DNA of 64,000 nucleotides from Hyphomicrobiales bacterium (lineage in GTDB: Bacteria; Pseudomonadota; Alphaproteobacteria; Rhizobiales; Rhizobiaceae), in NCBI GenBank assembly GCA_900466475.1, contig UBMI01000004.1, forward strand, positions 182,539 through 246,538, written 5' to 3'. Each line of letters opens with the position of its first letter. Position 1 is the stretch's first letter. Shown here piece by piece: positions 43,284 through 51,905 of this stretch. The position numbers were made by a program, and so were the translations under genes. The notes under the pieces were generated by a model. That model ran no database searches, was not told the DNA's origin, and was given only the letters and a program-made list of their open reading frames with translations.

Positions 43284-44183
43284 CTAGGCAGCCCGCTGTC
43301 GCGCGACGAAATCCACGAAGGCGCGTAGCGGCGGCGGCATCTGGCGCCGGCTCGGATAATAGAGGTGAAAGCCGGGGAAGGGCGGTGTCCACTCGTCGAG
43401 CATGCTGATGAGCCGCCCGGCGGCGAGATGTTCCGCCACGTGATAGTCGAAGAGATAACCGATGCCGACGCCATCGAGCACGGACCGAAGCATCAGATCG
43501 TTGTCTGTGGTGCTGAGGGGCCCCGAAACGGCAACCTCAAGCTTCTCGTCGCCGCGCTCGAATTCCCAGTGATAGAGGCTGCCATCCGTCGGCCAGCGGG
43601 AGACGACGCAGGAATGGTCGCGCAGGTCGCGTGGCGTGTCCGGGATGCCGTGGCGCGCGATGTATTCGGGCGAGGCGACGACGACGAGCCGCATCTCGCC
43701 GCCGAGTTTCACGCTCACCATGTCCTTTTCCACCATCTCGCCCAGCCGGATGCCGGCATCGAACCGGTCGGCGACGATATCGGAGAGTTTGTCATCCACG
43801 ATGATGTCCATGACGATATCGGGAAAGGCCGCGTGGAAAGGCGCAATCAGTGGCGCCAGCCTGTGTACGATCGCAACCCGCGGCGCGTTGATGCGCAGCA
43901 GGCCGGCCGGCGTATCGCGCAACGCAGAAACATCCGCCACCGCCTGGTCGAGATCGGCAAGTGCCGGCAGCAGCCTCGAAAGCAGGCGCTGGCCTGCCTC
44001 GCTCGGCGCCACGCTACGGGTCGTGCGGTTGAGCAGCCGGATGCCCATCCGCTCCTCGAGCGTGCGGATCGTCTGGCTGAGCGCGGAGGCGGATATGCCG
44101 AGCCGGGCGGCCGCACGGGCAAAATTGCCGTGCTCGGCGACCGCGGCAAAAGCCCTGAGCTCCGCATAGTCACTACCGCGCAT
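43284..44183 (-). CDS. LysR-family transcriptional regulator
   Basis: 299 residues; HTH segment NFARAAARLGISASALSQTI and IRLLNRTTRSVAPSEAG, then the effector domain. The start at 44183 has AGAGAG. It is transcribed away from the aldo-keto reductase gene, with an 8-bp-armed dyad (44209-44242) between them, so it likely activates that gene. The ligand is unknown. Confidence 0.93.
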   Translation of the reverse strand: MRGSDYAELRAFAAVAEHGNFARAAARLGISASALSQTIRTLEERMGIRLLNRTTRSVAPSEAGQRLLSRLLPALADLDQAVADVSALRDTPAGLLRINAPRVAIVHRLAPLIAPFHAAFPDIVMDIIVDDKLSDIVADRFDAGIRLGEMVEKDMVSVKLGGEMRLVVVASPEYIARHGIPDTPRDLRDHSCVVSRWPTDGSLYHWEFERGDEKLEVAVSGPLSTTDNDLMLRSVLDGVGIGYLFDYHVAEHLAAGRLISMLDEWTPPFPGFHLYYPSRRQMPPPLRAFVDFVARQRAA

Positions 44184-44208
44184 TATACTCTCTTTTCTAA
44201 GGAAGCCA

Positions 44209-44242
44209 TGCCGATAATGTAGCATTGTTGTCAGTATCGGCA
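44209..44242. promoter_or_regulatory. LysR-site dyad before the aldo-keto reductase
   Basis: Perfect inverted repeat TGCCGATA-N18-TATCGGCA in the 95-bp region between the divergent lysR and reductase genes. Confidence 0.6.
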
Positions 44243-44278
44243 AGGCGCATCTTCTGTCTGCAACACAGGAGATTACCC

Positions 44279-45352
44279 ATGACTGATACATTGTCCCTTG
44301 ACCGCTACCGTCTCCTCGGCCGTTCCGGCCTGCGCGTTTCGCCGCTGTCGCTCGGCGCCATGACCTTCGGAACAGACTGGGGCTGGGGCGCGGATGAAGA
44401 GGAGTCCCGTCGCATGTTCGACGCCTATGTCGATCGCGGCGGCAACTTCATCGATACCGCCAATCAATATACCGGTGGCACCTCGGAAAAACTCGTAGGC
44501 CGCTTTGCCGAAGGCCGCCGCGACGAGCTTGTCATCGCCACCAAATATACGATTACCTCGCGCCCGAAAGATCCGAATTCAGGTGGCAATCATCGCCGCA
44601 GCATGATCCGTTCGGTAGAAGACAGTCTGAAGCGACTGAATACCGACTACATCGATCTCTTCTACCTGCATGCCTGGGATTTCACGACCTCGGTCGAAGA
44701 GGTCATGCGCGGGCTCGACGATCTCGTTACTGCCGGCAAGATCGTTTATGCCGGCATCTCCGACACGCCCGCCTGGCAGGTTGCGCGCATGCAGACGCTG
44801 GCCGACCTACGTGGTTGGGCACCGCTGGTCGCCTTGCAGATCGAATACAGCCTGATCGAACGCACGGTGGAACGCGAACTGATCCCGATGGCCCATGAAC
44901 TCGGCCTCGGCGTCATTCCCTGGTCGCCGCTCGGCATGGGCGTTCTGACAGGCAAATACAGCCGCTCCGATCTCGATATCGGTGCGGGAACGGCAAGTGC
45001 GGTCGGCACCCGCAAGAATGTCGCCGCCGGCAACGGTGCGCTGACGGAACGCAGTCTCGGCATCGCCGATGTCGTGAAGCAGGTCGCAGCCGAAATCGGC
45101 AAGACGCCGGCCCAGGTGGCAATCGCCTGGACGCTCACCAACCCGGCCGTGACCTCGCCGATCATGGGCGTCAAGACGATGGCCCAGCTCGAAGACAATC
45201 TTGGTGCGCTCGATGTCGTCCTGTCGGACGAACACCGCGCCCGCCTCGCCGAGGCAAGCGCGATTGTCCTTGGTTTCCCGCATGATTTCCTCGCCAAGCC
45301 GCTGACGCGCGGCGTCATGTTCGGCGAGGTGACCATCGAGCCCCGTCATTGA
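44279..45352 (+). CDS. Aldo-keto reductase
   Basis: A 357-residue NADPH oxidoreductase with a TIM barrel. Catalytic Asp and Tyr in NFIDTANQYTGG, Lys in VIATKYTITSR, His in DLFYLHAWDF, and the NADP segment IPWSPLGMGVLTGKY. CAGGAG precedes the ATG at 44279. A bidirectional terminator follows. It reduces aldehydes or sugar-type carbonyls; the exact substrate is unknown. Confidence 0.93.
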   Translation: MTDTLSLDRYRLLGRSGLRVSPLSLGAMTFGTDWGWGADEEESRRMFDAYVDRGGNFIDTANQYTGGTSEKLVGRFAEGRRDELVIATKYTITSRPKDPNSGGNHRRSMIRSVEDSLKRLNTDYIDLFYLHAWDFTTSVEEVMRGLDDLVTAGKIVYAGISDTPAWQVARMQTLADLRGWAPLVALQIEYSLIERTVERELIPMAHELGLGVIPWSPLGMGVLTGKYSRSDLDIGAGTASAVGTRKNVAAGNGALTERSLGIADVVKQVAAEIGKTPAQVAIAWTLTNPAVTSPIMGVKTMAQLEDNLGALDVVLSDEHRARLAEASAIVLGFPHDFLAKPLTRGVMFGEVTIEPRH

Positions 45353-45373
45353 AGTCCGAGGTTATTCAAATGG

Positions 45374-45399
45374 AAATGGCGCCGGAAACGGCGCCATTT
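45374..45399. terminator. Bidirectional terminator
   Basis: Perfect 10-bp stem AAATGGCGCC/GGCGCCATTT with loop GGAAAC, with A and T flanks on both sides, between the converging reductase and protease-PLD genes. Confidence 0.75.
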
Positions 45400-45447
45400 G
45401 TCGTTTGGAGTCTTTGCTGCGAAAAGCCTAGGCGTGCCGTTCCAAAT

Positions 45448-48282
45448 TCAGCGCCCAAGTGCAATGGAAAGCGGGACGGCAATGTAGCCTGATGGCGGTG
45501 CCGTTTCCGCTCCGGCCGGCGCAAGCACCGGCGGCGGCAGATTTTCATCTATTTTTGCCGGGCCGATACGGTTCCAGTCGTAGAGGAAGATTTCCTCGTA
45601 GAACTTGGCGATCTCCACATCATAGAAGATCAGGCTCGCATCGCGGTTGAAGCCGGTGCCGGCTGTCGTCCAGTTGTGGCTGCCCATCAGTACGGCTTCG
45701 CTGTCGATGATAATCCCCTTGGTATGGCAGTTCTTCTGCTTGCGGATCTTGTTGGTATCGAAGCCGTAATCCTTGGCATTGCTGATGACGTCGCGGTCCT
45801 CGGAGCCGAAGCTGCGGAAGATGATGCGCACGTCGAGGCCACCCTTTTGCTTTTCAAGCAGCGCATCCAGGAGCCGGCGATAATTGTCGCCCACCGTCCT
45901 GGTATTGAAGCTCTGGTTCTGGAAATAGATCCGGCTCCTGGCCGATTGGATGAACGGCAATACGACGTCGATATAGTTGTCGGGCGTCAGGATTGGTTGG
46001 ACGTCGATCGTGCGTTCGCCGGTCAGCGGCTGGAAATAGCGCGGCTTCTGAGGCGCCTCGAGCGTATCCATGGCGAGATTGGCTGGCAGGAACACCAGCT
46101 GTTCCGGCACGATGCCGGCCTCCGTCACCGTCTTGGCCTCTGCAAGATCGCGCAGGATATGCGCTTCGTAGAGTTTGCTGAGCTCGGCGTTTTCAAGGAT
46201 GGCATGCCATTCGCGATTGTAGAGCCGCAGCGCCGATGCCTCGTCATCCTTGTTCGTCAAAGGCGCCACGTTTGGCTGGTTGGAACTTTGCCAGTTGCCG
46301 CTCGAGAGCCACATGGCCTTGTGGTCACGCACGGCGACCTTGATATGATAGGCGGAATCGAAGATGCCATCCTTGCCGACGCTCGCCGGCGCGAAATCGA
46401 ATTTGTTGCCCTTCGCATCGCGGATCTGCGCGACCGCCTCGGCATCCGTCAGGTCGCCGTCATGCACCTTGCCGCCCATCTGCAGCACCATGGAGATGGT
46501 CTCGGCTTGGCCTTTGACCGCATCCAGCACGCCGTTGGCGACATTCGTCGCTCCGAAATCGTACATGGCAACGACCAGCGATGTGCGGGTCTTCGACAGG
46601 AATGGGCCAAGCTGCGGCCAGCTTGCGTCGGGTCCGGTATGGATGACGAATTTGCCGCTGACCGGGCGCCGGCTCAGTGGCAGATCGGGGCGCGGCTTGT
46701 AATTCGTGTGCCAGCTTGCCGTCGCGGCTTCGTCCAGATCGATGCCGAAGAGATCCTGTGCGGAGGCGACGGTGATATCGGTGCGAACGCCATCGATATA
46801 ATCAGGCAGTTTCGTGCGGCCGCGTGCTTCCAGGGCACCCAACTCGAGCTTGCGATTGACCGCAATCACGACGGCGCGCTGATCGGTGATCTCGCCATTC
46901 TCGAAGCGATAGCCCGGTTTGATTGCGACGACATCCTCGCGATTGGCAAATTGCGATCGCGCGCTGCGCACCGCTGCAAACACCTGTTCCTTGGTCGGCA
47001 TCGCGATCGGCGCGACCGCTGCCGCATCGGTGCCGGAACCGGCCGTATTCACGACGAAGGTCGATCCCGAAGAAGAGAGTGTCGGTCCGCCGGAAAGCGA
47101 TGATTGCAGCGCAGCGGTATCGAGTTCAACGGTGATCTTCAGTGGCACCGTGAACGTTACTTTCCCGCCGCTGCTGCCTGTTCCGCTTCCGCCGCCGCTA
47201 GTGCCGTCCTTGCCGCTCACGATGATCTCCCCGTTCGATGGCGCTTCGAGCAGTCCGCGGGCACGTTGCAGGCAGCGCTGCAACACGGCTGCCGGGACCG
47301 CGTCATTCTCGATAAATTCGGTGCCGCTGTAGTGAAGCCCGGTCACCCTGCCGGTGCCGATGTCGAGCAGCGGAGAGCCGGAATTGCCGCCGAGGGTGGA
47401 GCAGGAATGGGTGACACGGTTCTCATCGGCGGCCAGCAGGTTGCCGACCGCAAGCCGCTTCTTGGTGAAGACGCCGCCAAAGATCTTCTCGGCAAGCCTC
47501 TGGTCGGAGAAGCGGGAATCGCTGGCCGGATAACCGATTGCGGCAACCGGCAGATTGCGTACTGGCAGATCGACAGCAAGGTCGAGTTTCAAACGTCCGA
47601 CCGGCGAGGACTTCTGCTCCAGTTTCAGGAAGGCGACATCTGGCCCGCTTTCCGGCGCCACCCAGACGACGCGTTCGATCTTCACCTCGTCGCTGGCGTC
47701 ATTGCCGTATTCTTCCAGGAAGTCGATATTGACGCCGATCTCGCGGCGTGCGTCGAAACCGATCTTGAACCTGAAGCCGGTGCCGCTTGCTTCGGCGAAA
47801 AGATTGGCCACATGCCGGTTGGTTACAACGAGGCCATCATCGATCACCCAGGCCGTGCCGGCATAATCGCGATCGGCGTTGCTCACGTCGACACGGCCGA
47901 TCGAGACCATCGCCCGGTTCACATTCGCGGCGTTTTCCGTGAGGATGCGACGCCACGCCCTGGCCTCCTCGCGGGCGCTGTCGATATCGACGGCATTGTT
48001 CTTGACGAGGAAAACCGGCGTGCCCACGGCAAAGACGATCGTCTCGTCGTTACCAACAGGTGGCGGCCCGATATCCACCCCTTCCTCGACAGGCTGGTCT
48101 TTGTTCATCAGGGCGCGCACGCCCCCATAGCGGACGTTCATAGCGCGGCCGGCTTCGCTAAGCCATTCCGGTTTATCGGCGCTGTGCATCAGCGCCCGGA
48201 TATCCGCCTGCACATCAGGCGGACTGGCAGCCGCGACCTGCTGCGCCACCAGCTTGACCCGCTGGGAGTCCTCGACTGTCAT
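45448..48282 (-). CDS. Trypsin-like protease / phospholipase D fusion protein
   Basis: A 944-residue single chain. Residues 1-75 are helical. About 80-345 is a trypsin-like domain with the triad His157 (VVTNRHVAN), Asp215 (GPDVAFLKL) and Ser301 (LGGNSGSPLLD). A Gly/Ser linker (359-373) follows, then a middle segment (about 450-505, VVAIKPGYRF, RAVVIAVNRKLE, YIDGVRTDIT) recalling a domain found with bacterial Nal1-like peptidases. About 543-905 is a PLD module with two HKD motifs, His646-x-Lys648-x4-Asp653 and His853-x-Lys855-x4-Asp860. There is no signal peptide, so it should act in the cytoplasm. AGGAGG precedes the ATG. All catalytic residues are present. A proteolytically controlled nuclease or lipase, perhaps for phage defence or programmed death, is inference. 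Confidence 0.88.
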   Translation of the reverse strand: MTVEDSQRVKLVAQQVAAASPPDVQADIRALMHSADKPEWLSEAGRAMNVRYGGVRALMNKDQPVEEGVDIGPPPVGNDETIVFAVGTPVFLVKNNAVDIDSAREEARAWRRILTENAANVNRAMVSIGRVDVSNADRDYAGTAWVIDDGLVVTNRHVANLFAEASGTGFRFKIGFDARREIGVNIDFLEEYGNDASDEVKIERVVWVAPESGPDVAFLKLEQKSSPVGRLKLDLAVDLPVRNLPVAAIGYPASDSRFSDQRLAEKIFGGVFTKKRLAVGNLLAADENRVTHSCSTLGGNSGSPLLDIGTGRVTGLHYSGTEFIENDAVPAAVLQRCLQRARGLLEAPSNGEIIVSGKDGTSGGGSGTGSSGGKVTFTVPLKITVELDTAALQSSLSGGPTLSSSGSTFVVNTAGSGTDAAAVAPIAMPTKEQVFAAVRSARSQFANREDVVAIKPGYRFENGEITDQRAVVIAVNRKLELGALEARGRTKLPDYIDGVRTDITVASAQDLFGIDLDEAATASWHTNYKPRPDLPLSRRPVSGKFVIHTGPDASWPQLGPFLSKTRTSLVVAMYDFGATNVANGVLDAVKGQAETISMVLQMGGKVHDGDLTDAEAVAQIRDAKGNKFDFAPASVGKDGIFDSAYHIKVAVRDHKAMWLSSGNWQSSNQPNVAPLTNKDDEASALRLYNREWHAILENAELSKLYEAHILRDLAEAKTVTEAGIVPEQLVFLPANLAMDTLEAPQKPRYFQPLTGERTIDVQPILTPDNYIDVVLPFIQSARSRIYFQNQSFNTRTVGDNYRRLLDALLEKQKGGLDVRIIFRSFGSEDRDVISNAKDYGFDTNKIRKQKNCHTKGIIIDSEAVLMGSHNWTTAGTGFNRDASLIFYDVEIAKFYEEIFLYDWNRIGPAKIDENLPPPVLAPAGAETAPPSGYIAVPLSIALGR

Positions 48283-48455
48283 TCTGCCTCCTCAGTCCGT
48301 AGGCGGACATTTCGTTGGGATACGATCGGGAATGGCTGCGAAATCTATTGAGGGTTGCAAAGTAGATGGATACGCCCAGTTTATTACGGCGGCATGATGG
48401 CGTCGAGAGCCGCTGCATCGCCAGCCTGTGGCGACTGGTAATTGCCTGAAAACAA

Positions 48456-48489
48456 AAGGGTCGTTTCGGAAAATTCCGAAACGACCCTT
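48456..48489 (-). terminator. Terminator of the glyoxalase-fold gene
   Basis: Perfect 16-bp stem (48456-48471 with 48474-48489) with a 2-nt loop, followed on the minus strand by TTTTGTTTTC. It insulates the protease-PLD gene from upstream transcription. Confidence 0.85.
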
Positions 48490-48513
48490 CTGATATTGTC
48501 TGAGGGTGGTCGC

Positions 48514-49470
48514 TTAGGCTGAAAGCGTCAGCCCTATGCCCCACGGATCCCTGAGGAAGACGCCGCCGTCGCGTTTCTCGCTCTTGATCTCCAGTTCGTC
48601 GAGCTTCAATACGGCCTTGTCGAGCGTTTCCTTGTCGTTGAAGCGGATCTTGTAGTCGGAAAGGCCGGTCATGTGGTCGGCGCGCATGCCGGCGCCGCGG
48701 CTGTTCCAGATATTGGTGGCGAGATGGTGGTGATAGCCGCCGCTCGCAAAGAAGCTCGCGCTCGGATAACGGGCCATTACCTTCAGGCCAAGCACGTCGC
48801 GATAGAAGGCATCCGCCTGCGGGATGTCGCCGACCTGCAGGTGGATATGACCGATCGCAGTGCCGTCTGCCATCCCGGTCCAGGCCTCATCGGGAGCGCT
48901 GTTGTAGAGCGCCTGCAGATCGAGCCGCAGGGTCGCCATCTCCACCATGCCGTCTGGGTGGAATTTCCAGCCTTCATGTGGCCGGTCGGCATAGATTTCG
49001 ATGCCGTTGCCCTCCGGATCGGAAAGATAGATCGCCTCGCTGACCACATGGTCGGACGCGCCTTCGAGCGTGACATTGTTCTGCGCAGCATGACGAAGCC
49101 AGCGCGCAAGCTCGGTACGACTGGGGACGAGGAAGGCGGTGTGAAACAGGCCGGCGGCGTTGCGGGGCGCTTCGCGTGCGTTGCTATCCGTCGTCAGCGT
49201 CAGGAGCGGCAGGCCGGCAACACCGAGAACCTCACCGCTTGCGGTCTTTTCGAGCACCGAGAGACCAAGCATCTTCTGATAGAAACCGGAGACCGCAGCC
49301 AGGTCTCTTACGACCAGGTGCGACTGGTCGATATAGGCAGGGCGCGTCAGCGCATAGGAAGTTTCTGATGATGTCATGGAATGATCTCCTGCCCTGGAAT
49401 TGAAAGGCGTACCGGCGGTGGCGGCAAGTGTGCCGCCCGTAGCGAGCGCGAGGAATTTTCGCCGGTCCAT
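48514..49470 (-). CDS. VOC/glyoxalase-fold protein with possible Tat signal
   Basis: 318 residues from the ATG at 49470. The start MDRRKFLALATGGTLAATAG looks like a twin-arginine-type signal. Two VOC modules follow: IDQSHLVVRDLAAVSGFYQK with LSDPEGNGIEIYAD, and IGHIHLQVGDIPQADAFYRD with HHLATN. The metal His/Glu pattern suits a CatE-like extradiol dioxygenase or glyoxalase. A second ATG at 49377 (MTSSETSYAL) has a far better ribosome site (AGGAGATCATTCC), which would give a 287-residue cytoplasmic form. Substrate unknown. Confidence 0.85.
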   Translation of the reverse strand: MDRRKFLALATGGTLAATAGTPFNSRAGDHSMTSSETSYALTRPAYIDQSHLVVRDLAAVSGFYQKMLGLSVLEKTASGEVLGVAGLPLLTLTTDSNAREAPRNAAGLFHTAFLVPSRTELARWLRHAAQNNVTLEGASDHVVSEAIYLSDPEGNGIEIYADRPHEGWKFHPDGMVEMATLRLDLQALYNSAPDEAWTGMADGTAIGHIHLQVGDIPQADAFYRDVLGLKVMARYPSASFFASGGYHHHLATNIWNSRGAGMRADHMTGLSDYKIRFNDKETLDKAVLKLDELEIKSEKRDGGVFLRDPWGIGLTLSA

Positions 49471-49669
49471 TCGCCTGTAAGCTCCCCTCGGCTGCTGTAC
49501 TTGATATCTATATGGCCTATTCGCATTGTTCACAGAAGGCCCATTTTTGACGATGAAGCGTTCTGAAAACGTTGACGATGCCTGGCTCTCCACTTGATAT
49601 CAGTCAATGCGCTTTATCTATCCAGAGAGGATAGTTGACGACGAAGAGCAACACCTCAAGGAGGATCGC

Positions 49670-50080
49670 ATGTACAGGAAGATCATCGTTCCGATTGAAA
49701 TCGGCAGCATCGAAAAAGGCGAGAAGATTTTCCGCAAGGCGGAAAAGCTGCTCGACGATGGCGGCGAGATCATCCTCCTCAACGTCGTCGAGGATATCCC
49801 GACCTACGTTGCCATAGAGTTGCCGGCAAACGTCGTCGAAAACGCCATGAACGAAGGCCGTGACAGGCTGGATAGCCTCGTTGCCAAGACCGGCATTCCG
49901 GCCACCGTCGAAGTCCGCAACGGTCCGCCCGCCAACGGCATTCTGGCCGCTGCCGAAAACCACGGCGCCGATCTCATCATGGTCGCCTCGCATCTTCCCG
50001 ATATCTACAACTACTTCATCGGTGCCACCGCCGATCGCGTGGTGCGTCACGCCAAGTGCTCGGTGCTGGTGGACCGGTAG
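49670..50080 (+). CDS. Universal stress protein (UspA family)
   Basis: 136 residues: MYRKIIVPIEIGSIEKGEKI, a central LLNVVEDIPTYVA, and the C-terminal ATP-type motif VASHLPDIYNYFIGATADRVVRHAKCSVLV. AAGGAGGAT precedes the ATG at 49670. It is followed after 12 bp by a DksA-type gene, probably in one transcript. Confidence 0.93.
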   Translation: MYRKIIVPIEIGSIEKGEKIFRKAEKLLDDGGEIILLNVVEDIPTYVAIELPANVVENAMNEGRDRLDSLVAKTGIPATVEVRNGPPANGILAAAENHGADLIMVASHLPDIYNYFIGATADRVVRHAKCSVLVDR

Positions 50081-50092
50081 GACGTGAAACCC

Positions 50093-50413
50093 ATGGACAT
50101 GAAATTACAGGAAAAGATCCTGCGTGATCGCTGGCACGAACTGACAACGCGCCTGCGAAAGATCGACACGGATCTCGGCCGCACCAAGGCGATCGATGAC
50201 GAAGACCGCGCCATCGAAAACGAGAACGACGAAGTGCTGGAAGGTCTCGGCCAGGCCGGAGAAGAGGAGTTGCGCGCCATCGATGCCGCCCTCGAGCGCA
50301 TCGCCAAGGGCACTTACGGCACCTGTGCCCGCTGCGGCGCCGGGATCTCTGCGGCCCGCCTTGCAGTGCTGCCGCAGACACCGCTCTGCGAGGATTGCGC
50401 GGCGGGCAAGTAA
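50093..50413 (+). CDS. DksA/TraR-type zinc-finger protein
   Basis: 106 residues. A coiled-coil N-terminal half with acidic tip (DDEDRAIENENDEVLEGLG) and a C-terminal zinc finger, CARC...CEDC (after KGTYGT). Shorter than E. coli DksA (151 residues) but with the same layout; it may bind RNA polymerase. ATGs at 50093 and 50099 are both possible. Lies directly after the stress-protein gene. Confidence 0.88.
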   Translation: MDMKLQEKILRDRWHELTTRLRKIDTDLGRTKAIDDEDRAIENENDEVLEGLGQAGEEELRAIDAALERIAKGTYGTCARCGAGISAARLAVLPQTPLCEDCAAGK

Positions 50414-50533
50414 GCGCGCCATCAAGAACACGCTTGGCTCGTCACAAAGATTTAACCTGACGCCACCAGGCGTCCGGTTGCGCCTTGCCCAATTCGGTGC
50501 GACCATCCCATCACTCTGAGTAAGGGTGCGTGC

Positions 50534-51202
50534 ATGGGCGAGTTCAACGGCATTCGCTGGGCCTACGACAGATATGAACTGATCGCGGACGGCATTGTTC
50601 ATGGCGTCGGGCTGTTCTTTGCGCTGATCGGCGTGACCGTACTGATCTTCTACGCCACTCTTTGGAGCCCGGCCGGCGCGCTTGTTGCCGCCTGGGTTTA
50701 CGGCGTGGGACTGGTGCTGACGCTCGGCATTTCCTTTTCCTACAATATCTGGCCGGTTTCGCGCACCAAATGGTATCTGCGCAGGTTCGATCATTCGGCG
50801 ATCTTCATCCTGATCGCCGCCACCTACACGCCCTTTCTGGAGCGCGGCGCCGATGACCCGCTGCTCTTGGGCACGCTGATCGCCATCTGGGCGATCGCAG
50901 CCTTCGGCATCTTCGTCAAATGTGTTTTCCCGGGCAGGTATGACCGGCTTGCGATCCTGCTTTATCTCGCCATGGGCTGGAGCGGCGTACTGGTGGCAGA
51001 GCCCGTCGCTTCGCGCATTCCCTATGCTTCCATGCTGCTGATCATCATCGGCGGCATCATCTATTCGCTGGGCGTCATCTTCCATGTCTGGGAAAGGCTC
51101 CGCTTCCAGAATGCGATCTGGCACGCCTTCGTGGTGGCCGCCGCCGCCGTGCACTATTCGGCCGTGCTGACCTGCTTCAGCCTCTCGGTCCCCGCCTTCT
51201 GA
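50534..51202 (+). CDS. Hemolysin III / PAQR-family membrane protein
   Basis: 222 residues with seven helices. PAQR-type metal-site residues: DGIVHGVGLFFA, RRFDHSAIFILIAATYTPF and the C-terminal FQNAIWHAFVVAAAAVHY. Despite the name the family is a membrane hydrolase-like group with lipid-homeostasis roles in some bacteria. A GGGTGCGTGC stretch, not a strong site, precedes the ATG. Confidence 0.93.
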   Translation: MGEFNGIRWAYDRYELIADGIVHGVGLFFALIGVTVLIFYATLWSPAGALVAAWVYGVGLVLTLGISFSYNIWPVSRTKWYLRRFDHSAIFILIAATYTPFLERGADDPLLLGTLIAIWAIAAFGIFVKCVFPGRYDRLAILLYLAMGWSGVLVAEPVASRIPYASMLLIIIGGIIYSLGVIFHVWERLRFQNAIWHAFVVAAAAVHYSAVLTCFSLSVPAF

Positions 51203-51291
51203 CATCTTGCGTTTACATGAGCCCGCGCCCGGCGTATTCCCCGTGCAAACAAGCTTATTCGAACACGACCATTCCGAGCCGGGCCTGCCAC

Positions 51292-51801
51292 ATGACCAAT
51301 ACCGTTCTTATCAGGGACGCTGCCGAAGCTGATCTTCCTGCTGTCAGAGATATCTACAATCACGCCGTCGAACATACGACGGCGATCTGGAACGAAACGC
51401 TTGTCGATCTCGACAACCGGCTGGAATGGTTCAAGGCCCGAAAGGGCAGGGGCTTTCCGGTCATCGTCGCCGAAATGGATGGCAAGGTCGCCGGCTACGC
51501 ATCTTACGGTGATTGGCGTGCTTTCGATGGCTACCGCCACACGGTCGAGCATTCCGTCTATGTCGACAAGGATTGCCGCGGCGCCGGCATCGGCGAAAAG
51601 CTGATGCGCGCATTGATCGAGCGTGCAAGCGCCGCCAACATCCATGTCATGATTGCCGGCATCGAGGCCGAAAATGCCGCCTCCATCAAACTGCACGAGA
51701 AGCTCGGCTTCCGCATCGCCGGCACATTTTCCGAGGTCGGCATCAAATTCGGCCGCTGGCTGGATCTGACCTGCATGGAACTGCGCGTACCGAAGGTCTG
51801 A
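51292..51801 (+). CDS. GNAT acetyltransferase, phosphinothricin-acetyltransferase-like
   Basis: 169 residues. The pattern VLIRDAAEADLPAVRDIYNH, TAIWNETLVDLDNRLEWF, HSVYVDKDCRGAGIGEKLM and FSEVGIKFGRWLDL is that of the PAT/Pat-like branch, which acetylates phosphinothricin, methionine sulfoximine or related amino acids. Ribosome site weak at 51292. Substrate not proven. Confidence 0.88.
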   Translation: MTNTVLIRDAAEADLPAVRDIYNHAVEHTTAIWNETLVDLDNRLEWFKARKGRGFPVIVAEMDGKVAGYASYGDWRAFDGYRHTVEHSVYVDKDCRGAGIGEKLMRALIERASAANIHVMIAGIEAENAASIKLHEKLGFRIAGTFSEVGIKFGRWLDLTCMELRVPKV

Positions 51802-51905
51802 TAGGGCCGGTTCCAGATTGATTGCTGGCGAGGACTAACCATATTTTTATCGTAGTCTGCGCCTTGTAGGAATCTCTGATGGCGCGACTCGCGGAGGAGA
51901 GGTTG

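Noticed and set aside
45676..48351. Two long plus-strand frames opposite the protease-PLD gene
   Set aside because: They mirror the real gene in a high-GC genome, lack motifs and ribosome sites, while the minus strand has full catalytic motifs.
50534..51202. True hemolysin toxin
   Set aside because: Seven-helix PAQR family; the hemolysin name is historical and no toxin operon is present.
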